From positions 1 to 64,000 of the forward strand of contig JANQPP010000071.1 in assembly GCA_028289405.1 (NCBI GenBank): DNA of 64,000 bases, given 5' to 3'. The position numbers were made by a program, and so were the translations under genes. The notes beneath the pieces were generated by a model. It made no database searches and was not told the DNA's origin. It saw nothing but the letters and a program-made list of their open reading frames with translations. Within the stretch, counting starts at the first letter, position 1. The number at the start of each line of letters is the position of its first letter. The DNA is from Pirellulales bacterium (lineage in GTDB: Bacteria > Planctomycetota > Planctomycetia > Pirellulales > JANQPP01). Shown here piece after piece: positions 19,530-28,227 of this stretch.

Positions 19530-22500
19530 TCAGGTAGCACACGGCTCTTGAAGCTTTTGCCACTCCACATCGGAACGCGTTCTAAGACGAGCTGCCGCTT
19601 GGATGTAGTCGTCGCGCCCATTAACGAGAGACGCCGCGATGGGGGCTAATGGCAATTGTTCCGCTTCCCAGCAAATCGTGAAATGAGACTGGTTGGACGC
19701 GATGTGGGTTGGTTCCACGCCGCCGGTCGCGGCCACCAAAGCTTCGCGTAACCGATCCTCGGCGGCCTGTTGGGGCGTGACGAGTAGCAAGCGCCGGATT
19801 CCACCACTAAAGAGCAGTGAAGGATTCGCGGCCTGTACGAGTTGCTTCAAATCAATGACGGGGCCATCCGCCGGTTCTTCCTCTTCTTGGTCCGGTTCCG
19901 ACGAGGCAACCACGGCCTCCACGACGTCGATGGATTGGAAGATTTCCGAGACCAATCTCCCCGCCATTTGCCGCGCGGCATCAATGAAGGCATCTCGCGC
20001 TTCTTGGCCATGCGCCCCCAAGTGTTCAATCCCTTCAGCGGGCTGCATGTATTGCTCCTGGAGTTCCTGATCCATTCGGGCGGAGAACTCGGAGCGGTTT
20101 TTTTCGAATTCATGAATCGCACGAGAAGCGACCCAGGCGGCGCCATCATCTTGCTGCTCGTAATCCGCCAAGACGGAATCCCATGAGGCGGGAGCACGAA
20201 ACTCTTTCCCGATTTGCGAGAGTTCATGGCGTAAATCGGACACCCGATCCCGCTCGGCCGTAAGATTGGAACCCATCGTGTGAAATGATTTGCGGGCCTT
20301 CAGCAAAAGGCTCTCATGAACCTTCCTCTGCAAATAGAAAGCGAGGCATTCAGTTAGTTGCGAGATCTCTAGGTTATATGCCGCCAGCGTGTTCTTCTTT
20401 TTCTTGTCAGTCACGCCAGTGGGGATGGCCGCGACGAATTCCTTGATCGTGTGTTGTATTTGTGCCAATTTTTCCGCGAGCAGCGTGTCCTGCAATTCGG
20501 AGGCTTCTGATAGCTTTTCAATCAGCTTTTGCGCGGCGGTGAAACGGCGACCGGGAGTATTCATTACAGTGTGCAGTAGTTCCCGGATCTCGTTCTTCCA
20601 TCGAGAAATTCTTTCGCCGAAGTGATCGACCATCCGCTGCTGAAGATCGGTGACGAACTCGATCTCCAAGTTCGCGATCTCGCTGCCCGGAGAAAAGGCC
20701 GTATTCAGCGTGATAATGCCCTTGCGCAATAATTCCCAGTTCTCTTCTCCGCCATAGCGCTCTCTGAGCCAGCTTTCGACTTCCTTGGCGCAGGCCAAAG
20801 TGATCTTATGCGGTTCCGCCGTCAGCATGGGCTGCAATTCTTCATCCAGTGGGCTCAACACACCCTCGAAGAAAGATTCCACCGACAGCGGGGACTTCTC
20901 TTCGGTCGACGAAGTTGAACCCTCCTTGGGGTCAGAATTCGCCTCTTCGCCGCGCTTCTTGCCTCCCAATACCGTCGTGGAGCGGGGAGTTTCCGTCCAA
21001 TGCCGAACCACGTGGGAAGCTAGAGATTCAGCCATCAGCGCCGTGGCTTGCGGGCATGAACCGCCAAATTCGCTTGTCCCGAACGAGCGCAGGCTGGCAC
21101 GCTCCATTCCTTTTCCTGGTTGTACGGCATCGTTCCGGCAGCGTTCGAAATATCCACCGCCGCAGGTCACGTCGAGATACAAATACGTGGCCACGTTGTT
21201 GGCGGCGGAATTCAACAATTCATCGTTCAGCCCATCCCCCAAATGCACAAGGTAATCGTCGCCAAAAAACTCGGCGGCGGCTGGCAACGCGGAGAGCCCC
21301 AATGCTGGCTCTCCTGGATGTCCACCACCGTATAAGTAGTGGTGGAGTTCTTCCAAGCAAGCATATGCGTTCGCCGAGGCCAAATCCTTGCCCGTGGTCC
21401 GCCGGTTAGTGGAATGTAACAATAAAGTCGCGACATCCGCCTTGGAGAGGCCCGCCTTCACCAACAGATCTCGGGCTAGGAATGCCAAATCCGGAATCAT
21501 CCCGCTGCCCGTGCCGCCGGCAATCGAGCCGAGCAATACGATCCGCGGGCACTCGTCTCTTACTTCTAGGCCCAAAGACTGGGACGTGGCTTGGATCGAC
21601 TCGGGGTTGCTCAATTGCCGCAACGACTTTTGGAGGCGGTCGACCACGATGTGGGCATGGTCGATCAAAGCAAGCCGTCCGAGAGGACGCAATCCTTCCG
21701 TTTGTAGCGATTTGGGAATGTTGTAGAGCCATCTCCGGCTCAGCCAGGAAAAGAATTTTTGCGTGTCGGAGCGGTAGTCCTGTGGGCGTCGCAGAGGCGT
21801 GGCGATCAAATCCTCGGGAGCGAGTCCCTTTCCTTCTGGTCCCCGTGCGAATTTCAGCATCGATTTCTGATCGGTATCAATCAGCAGCGTCCGCAAGGCC
21901 GGCAATTTTTGCGGATCCCCGAAATGCTCTTCCAGGCGATGCCTCAGTTGTTGCAGGACGCGGCCTGCCGTTCCGCCTACTCCCAGTACCAAAGTCGGCC
22001 GAAACCCGATCGAAAATTCTTCTGGAGAAAACCCATCGACGTCCACGACATCCGGCCGAACCATATTGCCCACGATCTCGGTGGGCCGCACGCTAGGCAC
22101 AGCCGAACCGGGCATGACTTCCGTTGCCATATGGGCAGGAGAAGCCTCTGACCGCAAATTCGTGGAGCGAATTGCCGTGTTATGCTGAAGATCCGGCGTG
22201 CCCCCCGCTCCGTGCTGAATCTCCGTTCGCGCGTTGGGATCGGACCGAGATGCGCTCGACACGTCTTCTGGTGCGGTATTGGGAGCCGCCGGTGGAGACG
22301 CGGCTACCTGGCCGGCGCTGAGCAACGTATCCACGAATTCCTTGCAGGACGCGAAACGTTCTTCTGGCTTTTTGGCCAGCGCCCGGGCCACCACGGCCTG
22401 GTCGGACAATGGCAAGCCCGCCAAACGAGGCCGGCTTTGCAAGTGCTGCACGGCGAGTTGAGCCGCCGTGGTTCCCGGGAACGGCAGCACCCCGGTCAGC

Positions 22501-23114
22501 ATTTCCTGGTATACGATCGCCAAGCTGTATTGGTCACTATGGCGGCTAGGCTGATCATCGAAGGACTCGGGCGAAGCATAGACCGGGGTGAGTCCGCCCA
22601 TGAGCGACACGTTCGTCGCCTCGATGTCCTTGACGAGCCCGAAGTCGGCAACTTTGACCCGCCCGCCGAGCAACAACAGGTTCTCGGGTTTCACGTCGAG
22701 ATGCTGCAGGGCATGCTTCTCGTTCATGAAATCCAGCGCGTCCGCCGTATCGCGTAAATAAACCAATAACTCCTCGCGCGGAATGCCGCTGAGTCCTTCG
22801 ACTTTGCATTCATCGAAGCGCTCTTTCAGGCTCATCTCCGCCAATTCGGTGACGATCACCAACTGGCCGTCGACGACTTCAATTCGCTCCAAAGAGAGCA
22901 GGAATGGGTGCCGAACTTCCTTGACCCGGTTGAGCGCCTTCAGTTCTCGCGAGGCCCGTTCGTCGTCGAGGAATCCATAGACGAATTTGATGGCCTTGGT
23001 CAGGCCACCCGGCGCCGAAGCTCGCCAAACTTCACCGTATCCCCCGGTTCCGATCCTTTCGGAAATTGTGTATCCCAAGATGGGTTCATCGGAAGTGAGG
23101 GTCAGGTTTCGCAC
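19530..23114 (-). CDS. serine/threonine kinase fused to a tubulin-like domain
   Basis: A 1194-residue fusion. Residues 14-270 are a Hanks-type kinase with glycine loop G-T-G-G-Y-G (22-27), lysine K43, catalytic loop H-L-D-V-K-P-E-N with D140, and D157-F-G; the usual Arg before the catalytic Asp is Leu, so it is a non-RD kinase. After a low-complexity linker (270-365), residues 370-760 form a tubulin/FtsZ-like GTPase domain: a Rossmann start G-V-G-G-T-A-G at 378, L-I-D-T-D at 411, and the signature G-G-T-G-S-G at 533-538. The C-terminal 430 residues look helical and coiled. No membrane segment is visible. It lies 54 bases after the FHA gene on the same strand, so the FHA module may read kinase phosphorylation. 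Whether it polymerises is unknown. Confidence 0.88.
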   Translation of the reverse strand: MRNLTLTSDEPILGYTISERIGTGGYGEVWRASAPGGLTKAIKFVYGFLDDERASRELKALNRVKEVRHPFLLSLERIEVVDGQLVIVTELAEMSLKERFDECKVEGLSGIPREELLVYLRDTADALDFMNEKHALQHLDVKPENLLLLGGRVKVADFGLVKDIEATNVSLMGGLTPVYASPESFDDQPSRHSDQYSLAIVYQEMLTGVLPFPGTTAAQLAVQHLQSRPRLAGLPLSDQAVVARALAKKPEERFASCKEFVDTLLSAGQVAASPPAAPNTAPEDVSSASRSDPNARTEIQHGAGGTPDLQHNTAIRSTNLRSEASPAHMATEVMPGSAVPSVRPTEIVGNMVRPDVVDVDGFSPEEFSIGFRPTLVLGVGGTAGRVLQQLRHRLEEHFGDPQKLPALRTLLIDTDQKSMLKFARGPEGKGLAPEDLIATPLRRPQDYRSDTQKFFSWLSRRWLYNIPKSLQTEGLRPLGRLALIDHAHIVVDRLQKSLRQLSNPESIQATSQSLGLEVRDECPRIVLLGSIAGGTGSGMIPDLAFLARDLLVKAGLSKADVATLLLHSTNRRTTGKDLASANAYACLEELHHYLYGGGHPGEPALGLSALPAAAEFFGDDYLVHLGDGLNDELLNSAANNVATYLYLDVTCGGGYFERCRNDAVQPGKGMERASLRSFGTSEFGGSCPQATALMAESLASHVVRHWTETPRSTTVLGGKKRGEEANSDPKEGSTSSTEEKSPLSVESFFEGVLSPLDEELQPMLTAEPHKITLACAKEVESWLRERYGGEENWELLRKGIITLNTAFSPGSEIANLEIEFVTDLQQRMVDHFGERISRWKNEIRELLHTVMNTPGRRFTAAQKLIEKLSEASELQDTLLAEKLAQIQHTIKEFVAAIPTGVTDKKKKNTLAAYNLEISQLTECLAFYLQRKVHESLLLKARKSFHTMGSNLTAERDRVSDLRHELSQIGKEFRAPASWDSVLADYEQQDDGAAWVASRAIHEFEKNRSEFSARMDQELQEQYMQPAEGIEHLGAHGQEARDAFIDAARQMAGRLVSEIFQSIDVVEAVVASSEPDQEEEEPADGPVIDLKQLVQAANPSLLFSGGIRRLLLVTPQQAAEDRLREALVAATGGVEPTHIASNQSHFTICWEAEQLPLAPIAASLVNGRDDYIQAAARLRTRSDVEWQKLQEPCAT

Positions 23115-23168
23115 GTTGGTTGTCTCGTACGCGAGAGTGATTCCCTAGAAAAGGGAAATTGCATTTTT

Positions 23169-24329
23169 CTAGCGTCGGCCGCGGGGGAAGAACGAAGCCA
23201 GATCACGGATCGGAACAGGCGAGCTAAAAAATTCGCCCGATGCGAGTTGACAGTCGAATTGCTGGCACAAATCGGCCTGGATCGCGGATTGCACACCGGT
23301 GGCGATGACTTGACAATCGGCTTCTCGTCCTCGCTGCACAAGGTTTTCAAATTGCTTTTGCGCTTGGGAACCTCGGTCGCTTCGTTGCACGACCGCTGGG
23401 TCGAGCAGCAAATATTCGGGAGCCGCCTGCTCGAGTGCATCCCAGGCATGGAAACTCGCAGAAATGCCGCCGTAAGCAACGGAGACATCCCGGTCACGCA
23501 GACGAGCGTGAATACTTTGGAATTCTCCTTCCGCCTCGAGGACGCGCGCCGGAAGTTCCATGACGAGTTGCTGTCGCAGGTCAAGGCGCTCTCGCAAGGC
23601 ATACAGATCATCGACAAAAGTGGGATCCACCAATTCTGCGGCGTAAAGTCGCAGAATCGCGAACAACTTTGCCGGAACGTTCGAGAATTCCTCCGCGGCG
23701 ACCATACGTTGAAGCTGAAGCACGCGCCGCAACAACCGGCTGTGGGCCATTTTCAGGCTGCGTTCCACCAGCTCTTCCACATCGGCGGAAGCGAAGGAGT
23801 TTCCTTCAAACTCACAGCCCACGTACTCCTCCGTACCGAGATTTCGAATGGGCCGATATAGATTGCTGACGCAACGCTGTGTGACGAGTTCATGCAATCG
23901 CCGAAGCTGCAGCACGTTCCGTGAGGGACGCACCACGACTGGTTCGGGAACCGTTTCTTCTGAACGCAGGACTTGCGTAACGTTTTTCGACGACACGGAA
24001 GACGTTTCCCAGCGAAAAGCCATTTCGACATCCGCGAAGGCGATCATGTCGCCGTTCTGCAGCGTCGCCTTCTGAATACGCCTGCCATTGACATGCGTGC
24101 CGTTGGTACTGTTGAGATCTTCCAGGCAAATCACGTCGTCGGCGTGACGGAAGACGGCATGCTCCCTAGATACGCGGGTGGATTCGATGCGCAAATCGGC
24201 CGTGTCTCCGCGGCCGACGGTAAATGGGAAACAGGCGATCTCCACATGTTCTGGCAGACCGGCAACGTCCGAAACGCGATCCAGACAAGGGGAGGTCGTC
24301 GAAGGCTCATGGAGGCATTGTGTCTTCAT
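23169..24329 (-). CDS. FHA domain fused to a degenerate EAL domain
   Basis: A 386-residue cytosolic protein. Residues 31-108 are an FHA domain, a phosphothreonine reader, with V-G-R-G at 38, S-R-E-H-A at 54 and N-S-T-N-G at 73. Residues about 150-380 follow the EAL phosphodiesterase fold throughout, but the active site is gone. The EAL motif reads E-F-E (173-175), the catalytic D-D-F-G is A-Y-G-G (285-288), the K of K-x-D is Leu (L308), and A-E-G-V-E is A-T-G-V-Q (343-347). It therefore should not cleave c-di-GMP but may bind it or a partner. It is the likely first gene of a unit with the kinase-tubulin gene and is divergent from a pseudo-GGDEF gene. Confidence 0.82.
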   Translation of the reverse strand: MKTQCLHEPSTTSPCLDRVSDVAGLPEHVEIACFPFTVGRGDTADLRIESTRVSREHAVFRHADDVICLEDLNSTNGTHVNGRRIQKATLQNGDMIAFADVEMAFRWETSSVSSKNVTQVLRSEETVPEPVVVRPSRNVLQLRRLHELVTQRCVSNLYRPIRNLGTEEYVGCEFEGNSFASADVEELVERSLKMAHSRLLRRVLQLQRMVAAEEFSNVPAKLFAILRLYAAELVDPTFVDDLYALRERLDLRQQLVMELPARVLEAEGEFQSIHARLRDRDVSVAYGGISASFHAWDALEQAAPEYLLLDPAVVQRSDRGSQAQKQFENLVQRGREADCQVIATGVQSAIQADLCQQFDCQLASGEFFSSPVPIRDLASFFPRGRR

Positions 24330-24908
24330 CGCGCTATCCGCTGGATGAATTCGATTGTAACCATGTACGAGGGTAAACAGCCCTTCATATCCGAGGACGA
24401 AGCAAATGATCCATCAGCGGGCTTTCGAAAATTCTCTGATAATGCAAATAGAGAGGCGTGTCTGGTCTAGGACTTGTCGCGTGAAAATAAATTCGTTCCG
24501 TGTATGAAATTTTTTGGAAGCCTACTTGACCGCGCTTCCAGCGTACGCGCCGCACATTGGGTCACCATCCCTGCGGGTGCCAGGCGGTGAAGCGGATGTG
24601 TCTGCAATACCGCCTCGCCATGCACGGCTTTTCAACTATAGCTTAAAGCCCATGGCCAAATGCTCCTTTTCTGTTCGGTTCACAGCCTCTCTTGCTACCG
24701 AGAGACCGAAGTTGGCCATGGACTTGAAGTTCCGTCTCCAAGCGGAGAATCGCTGGACACAGGGCGTGACCGGCAGATTGTCGGATTCCAATTCCGCGTG
24801 CTAACTCGTGTGCTGGAATAACTCAACCTGGGAAAGCATGTACTAAGATTGGAAAGCCACGCTTTGCGCATGCTAAAGCCTTGCCACGAAATTCGAGCCA
24901 CCCACACC
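24330..24908. other. divergent intergenic region, no supported gene
   Basis: These 579 bases separate the leftward FHA/kinase unit from the rightward pseudo-GGDEF gene and should hold both promoters. I found no strong promoter pair, hairpin or RNA gene. Open frames inside it (such as 24514-24804) have no family features. Confidence 0.6.
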
Positions 24909-26321
24909 ATGAGTAGTCATATGCTCACTGTCTTGGCCGTGACGCCGGATCGACAAATGTCACGTTATTTGACCCGATGTTTGTCCGCTTTCGGCTACGA
25001 GGTCTTGCAGGCCACCGATGGCCAAAGTGCCCTGTCGGCCTTTCGTGGATACCACATCGACTTCCTGCTATTAGACAGCGAGCTCCCCCAGGAGACACAG
25101 GAGCAGTTATTTTCCCAAACGGGCGACCGAAACGCCGACCAATCGGCATACACGATCTACCTGCAAGATGCGGAACAAGAATCGCAAGACGCCTCCGAAG
25201 GTTCGGATTGGCCTGCCGATGACATGCTGAAGAAGCCGGTGGTCGTCGGAGAGCTGTTGGCCCGGCTCCGTGCCGGTGCACGAGTCCTGGAATATGAACG
25301 ACGTCTGCAGAATTTGAACGGCGTGGATCACGTCACCGGAACGTTGCACGTGAGCGAATTTCACCAACGTCTCGCTGGCGCGATTGCGTTGAATTCCGAG
25401 AACACAGGCGCCGTCGCCGCGTTGGATGTCGATTTTTTCGAAGGCCTCACCAACGCCTATGGGGCATGCGTGGCCAACCGTGTGTTGCGGCAAATTGCCG
25501 ATATTTTGAACACGCATTGCACGGACGGGGCGACGCTGTCGCGTTTGGAAAACAATCTCTTCGCGATCTTGCTTCCGGGAAATAACGTGCAAACCGCCAT
25601 CGCATGGGCAAACAAAGCTCGAGAGGAAATCGCGTCCACGGATTTCCAAATCGGCAGTGAATGGCCGAGAATCACGGTTAGTTCGGCGGTCGCCAGTTGG
25701 GGCCGGGGCCAAGTCACTCCTGGTGACGTGATCAAACGGCTGCGTGAGGGAGTTCGAAACGCCAAAGCCTCGGGAAGAAATTTGGTCGTGGATTGCCAAG
25801 CCATTCGCCAGGAGACTTCTGAGATGTCGGATTTGGCACTTCCCGGAAAACTCTTTGAGAACACGACGGCGATCGACATCATGACCCCGGTAGTCTTGAT
25901 GTTGCGTGGAGATGACTCGCTAGAACGGGCTACCGCCCTTTTTGAAAGCACGGATTTGCCAGCGCTGGTTACTTGTGATCACGGGGGTAAATTTTTGGGA
26001 GTATTGACTCGAGAGGACATCGAACAACTTCCTGCGGAAGACCGTGAATCCACGCAGGCTCAAGGGTACTTGCAAACGGATGTCAAATGTTTCTCGGACT
26101 CGGCCAACTTTTCGGAATTGATGGAATTCTTCACGAAAAATGCGGATTCATTGGCCGTTGTGACCGAAGACGAAGAGCCCCTAGGCCTGATCAATCGGAA
26201 TTCATTGGTCGCACTAAGTATGCCTCTGAACGACCGATCATTCGCTCCTCGAGACGCGCGTCGCTCGTCGAGCGACTATCTGCGCGTACCGGATCTTTGC
26301 GCGGTGGGCGACGTGGCCTGA
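24909..26321 (+). CDS. receiver / pseudo-GGDEF / CBS protein
   Basis: A 470-residue protein. Residues 6-125 are a receiver-like domain with D56 at the phospho-acceptor position and K108/K109 near the conserved lysine. Residues 140-300 follow the diguanylate cyclase fold (A-L-D-V-D-F-F-E-G-L-T-N-A-Y-G corresponds to the usual D-x-D-x-F-K-x-x-N-D-x-x-G), but the signature G-G-D-E-F is replaced by E-N-N-L-F at 214-218, so it cannot be an active cyclase. Residues 320-435 are a CBS pair beginning I-M-T-P, which usually senses adenylate nucleotides. The start is ATG 24909, the first methionine before the receiver fold; 24921 is also possible. It is probably a regulator paired with the next gene, which has the same domain order and an intact cyclase site. 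Confidence 0.82.
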   Translation: MSSHMLTVLAVTPDRQMSRYLTRCLSAFGYEVLQATDGQSALSAFRGYHIDFLLLDSELPQETQEQLFSQTGDRNADQSAYTIYLQDAEQESQDASEGSDWPADDMLKKPVVVGELLARLRAGARVLEYERRLQNLNGVDHVTGTLHVSEFHQRLAGAIALNSENTGAVAALDVDFFEGLTNAYGACVANRVLRQIADILNTHCTDGATLSRLENNLFAILLPGNNVQTAIAWANKAREEIASTDFQIGSEWPRITVSSAVASWGRGQVTPGDVIKRLREGVRNAKASGRNLVVDCQAIRQETSEMSDLALPGKLFENTTAIDIMTPVVLMLRGDDSLERATALFESTDLPALVTCDHGGKFLGVLTREDIEQLPAEDRESTQAQGYLQTDVKCFSDSANFSELMEFFTKNADSLAVVTEDEEPLGLINRNSLVALSMPLNDRSFAPRDARRSSSDYLRVPDLCAVGDVA

Positions 26322-26540
26322 TCCATCTCCAGAAGGTCGCGCCACGCGATTTCACAAGATGCTCCCCTTGGCAGGATCCCTCTCTTCGCATAGGAAGTAT
26401 CCCACGGACTTTTCCGAGAAGAAACAGACAAAACTAGCGAACGGGCCAAAAACAGAGCGTACAATTGCTGAAGGAGCACGCCTCGCAAGGCCCTCTAGTT
26501 TGGCGTTTCAAAACACACTGGCAGCTACGCCATCCCCTTC

Positions 26541-28199
26541 ATGGATTCACATTTTCGTCAAATCCTGGTCGCGGAGAGCGATCCGCATCTGCGGCAACAG
26601 TTATCCGCCTACTTGTCAGCTTCGGGCTATCAGGTGAGCGAAGCCTCTGATGCGGACGAGGCGTTGCATCTCGCCCGACGGGAATGCCCTCACTTTCTGA
26701 TTGCGTCCGAAAAGTTGGCCAACGGCAACGGCATGGAACTTTGCCAGCGGATCCGTGAGTCCATTCTGCCGCATTACGTTTACATGATCCTCCTCACGGA
26801 GCAAGAAGGGGACAACACTCGTCTGGCGGGACTCAAATCCGGCGCCGATGATGTGCTGCCCCAACCTTGGGATCACGAAGAACTTCTCTGGCGACTCTGG
26901 ACCGCGGACCGGATTTTGGCACGGGAGCGCCGGCTTTCCGAGCTCGCCATGACCGATGCGCTTACGGGAATTCCCAATCGCTTGCGGTTCACCGAAGCAC
27001 TCGCCCGTGAATTCGAACGCGCCCTCCGGCATCAGGCGCCACTCTCCTGCGTGCTAATCGATTTGGACCATTTCAAGACCATCAACGACCTGCATGGCCA
27101 TGCCGTGGGAGATGCCGCGATCAAGGCCGTCGGGCTGTTATTGAGCAGCCACAGTCGAGTCTGGGACCATGTGTGCCGGTTCGGCGGTGAAGAGTTTTGC
27201 GTCGTGCTCCCCGAAACTTCCGCCGAAGAGGCGGTCCGATGGGGAGAACGGATGCGCGCATCCATCACGAATCTGGATGTCAGGGCGGGTAGCGGTTCGG
27301 TCAACGTGTCCGCCAGCTTTGGCGTGGCATCACGGGACGAAGGAACGCGAAGCGTCAAGGACATGCTGGCTCGCGCGGACGACGCCCTACGGTCGGCCAA
27401 ACAAGCAGGGCGAGACCGGGTCTGGCATGCCTCCTGGCGGAAAGACGCAGGCAACCATTCTCAGGGCGAGGTGGCTCGGGCTTTTGATCCCTTCGCGGAC
27501 AAACAGGCCCGCGATATCATGATGTGCCCCATCATAACGCTGAATGAATCGGATACCGTAGCGACCGCCGCGGACTATTTCCTGCGGATGCGGGTAAATT
27601 CCTTACCGATTGTCAATGATGTCGGGTTATTGACCGGCATTATTTCGGAAAAAGACTTGATGATTCTCGACCTGGTGGGAGACGCCTGGAAAACCCCCGT
27701 CCGCCAGGTGATGAAAACGAATGTTGTCTCCTACGAGGAAAACACGCCGGCCCGCATTGTTTACGAATTCCTCTGCCGCCTGACCATTCGTCGTGTGATT
27801 GTCGTGCATCAAGGAAAACCGGTGGGCGTGATTAGCCGGGGAAGCATTCTCCGCTGGTTCGGCAATTGGGGAGAAATCCGAGAATACCTTCCCCGAGAAG
27901 AGCGTTTGGCCTCCGAAGAATTCCATCATCGGCGGTCCAAAAGCCTGTTGGTGGAATGGGTGCAACGCCTGGCGACTCAAGTTTCCGAACTCCAGCGCAC
28001 GGTTGCCATGGATGAATTCGACTTCGTGCCCAGCGTGGTCGATCATGCCACTCGGATTCAAGAACTGACCAACGATCTGTTGGCCAGCACGCAGATTCAC
28101 TATTTCGCGGCAGCCGATTCGGTACGCGGAATACCGCCGCTGCCGGTACCACCGGTCGTATCCTCACCGGAAACTCCCGACGACGCTTCTCGACGATAA
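26541..28199 (+). CDS. pseudo-receiver / GGDEF / CBS diguanylate cyclase
   Basis: A 552-residue protein with the same layout as its neighbour but the opposite defects. The receiver (residues 6-125) has Ser at the phospho-acceptor position (S56) and Gln instead of the conserved Lys (L-P-Q-P), so it should not be phosphorylated. The GGDEF domain (135-297) is intact: D-L-D-H-F-K at 174, G-G-E-E-F at 215-219, and the allosteric I-site R-V-W-D at 206-209, exactly five residues before it. It should make c-di-GMP with product inhibition. Two CBS repeats follow (323-380 with D-I-M-M-C-P, and 385-440 with V-M-K-T-N). The C-terminal 100 residues are helical, then Pro-rich. It converges on holA. Confidence 0.88.
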   Translation: MDSHFRQILVAESDPHLRQQLSAYLSASGYQVSEASDADEALHLARRECPHFLIASEKLANGNGMELCQRIRESILPHYVYMILLTEQEGDNTRLAGLKSGADDVLPQPWDHEELLWRLWTADRILARERRLSELAMTDALTGIPNRLRFTEALAREFERALRHQAPLSCVLIDLDHFKTINDLHGHAVGDAAIKAVGLLLSSHSRVWDHVCRFGGEEFCVVLPETSAEEAVRWGERMRASITNLDVRAGSGSVNVSASFGVASRDEGTRSVKDMLARADDALRSAKQAGRDRVWHASWRKDAGNHSQGEVARAFDPFADKQARDIMMCPIITLNESDTVATAADYFLRMRVNSLPIVNDVGLLTGIISEKDLMILDLVGDAWKTPVRQVMKTNVVSYEENTPARIVYEFLCRLTIRRVIVVHQGKPVGVISRGSILRWFGNWGEIREYLPREERLASEEFHHRRSKSLLVEWVQRLATQVSELQRTVAMDEFDFVPSVVDHATRIQELTNDLLASTQIHYFAAADSVRGIPPLPVPPVVSSPETPDDASRR

Positions 28200-28227
28200 G
28201 CAGGTTCGTCCGAATTCGATCCTGCAC

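Noticed and set aside
28196-28224. GCAGG and CCTGC around the gap between the GGDEF-CBS gene and holA
   Set aside because: Only a five-pair stem with a long loop and no U-tract; too weak to call a bidirectional terminator.
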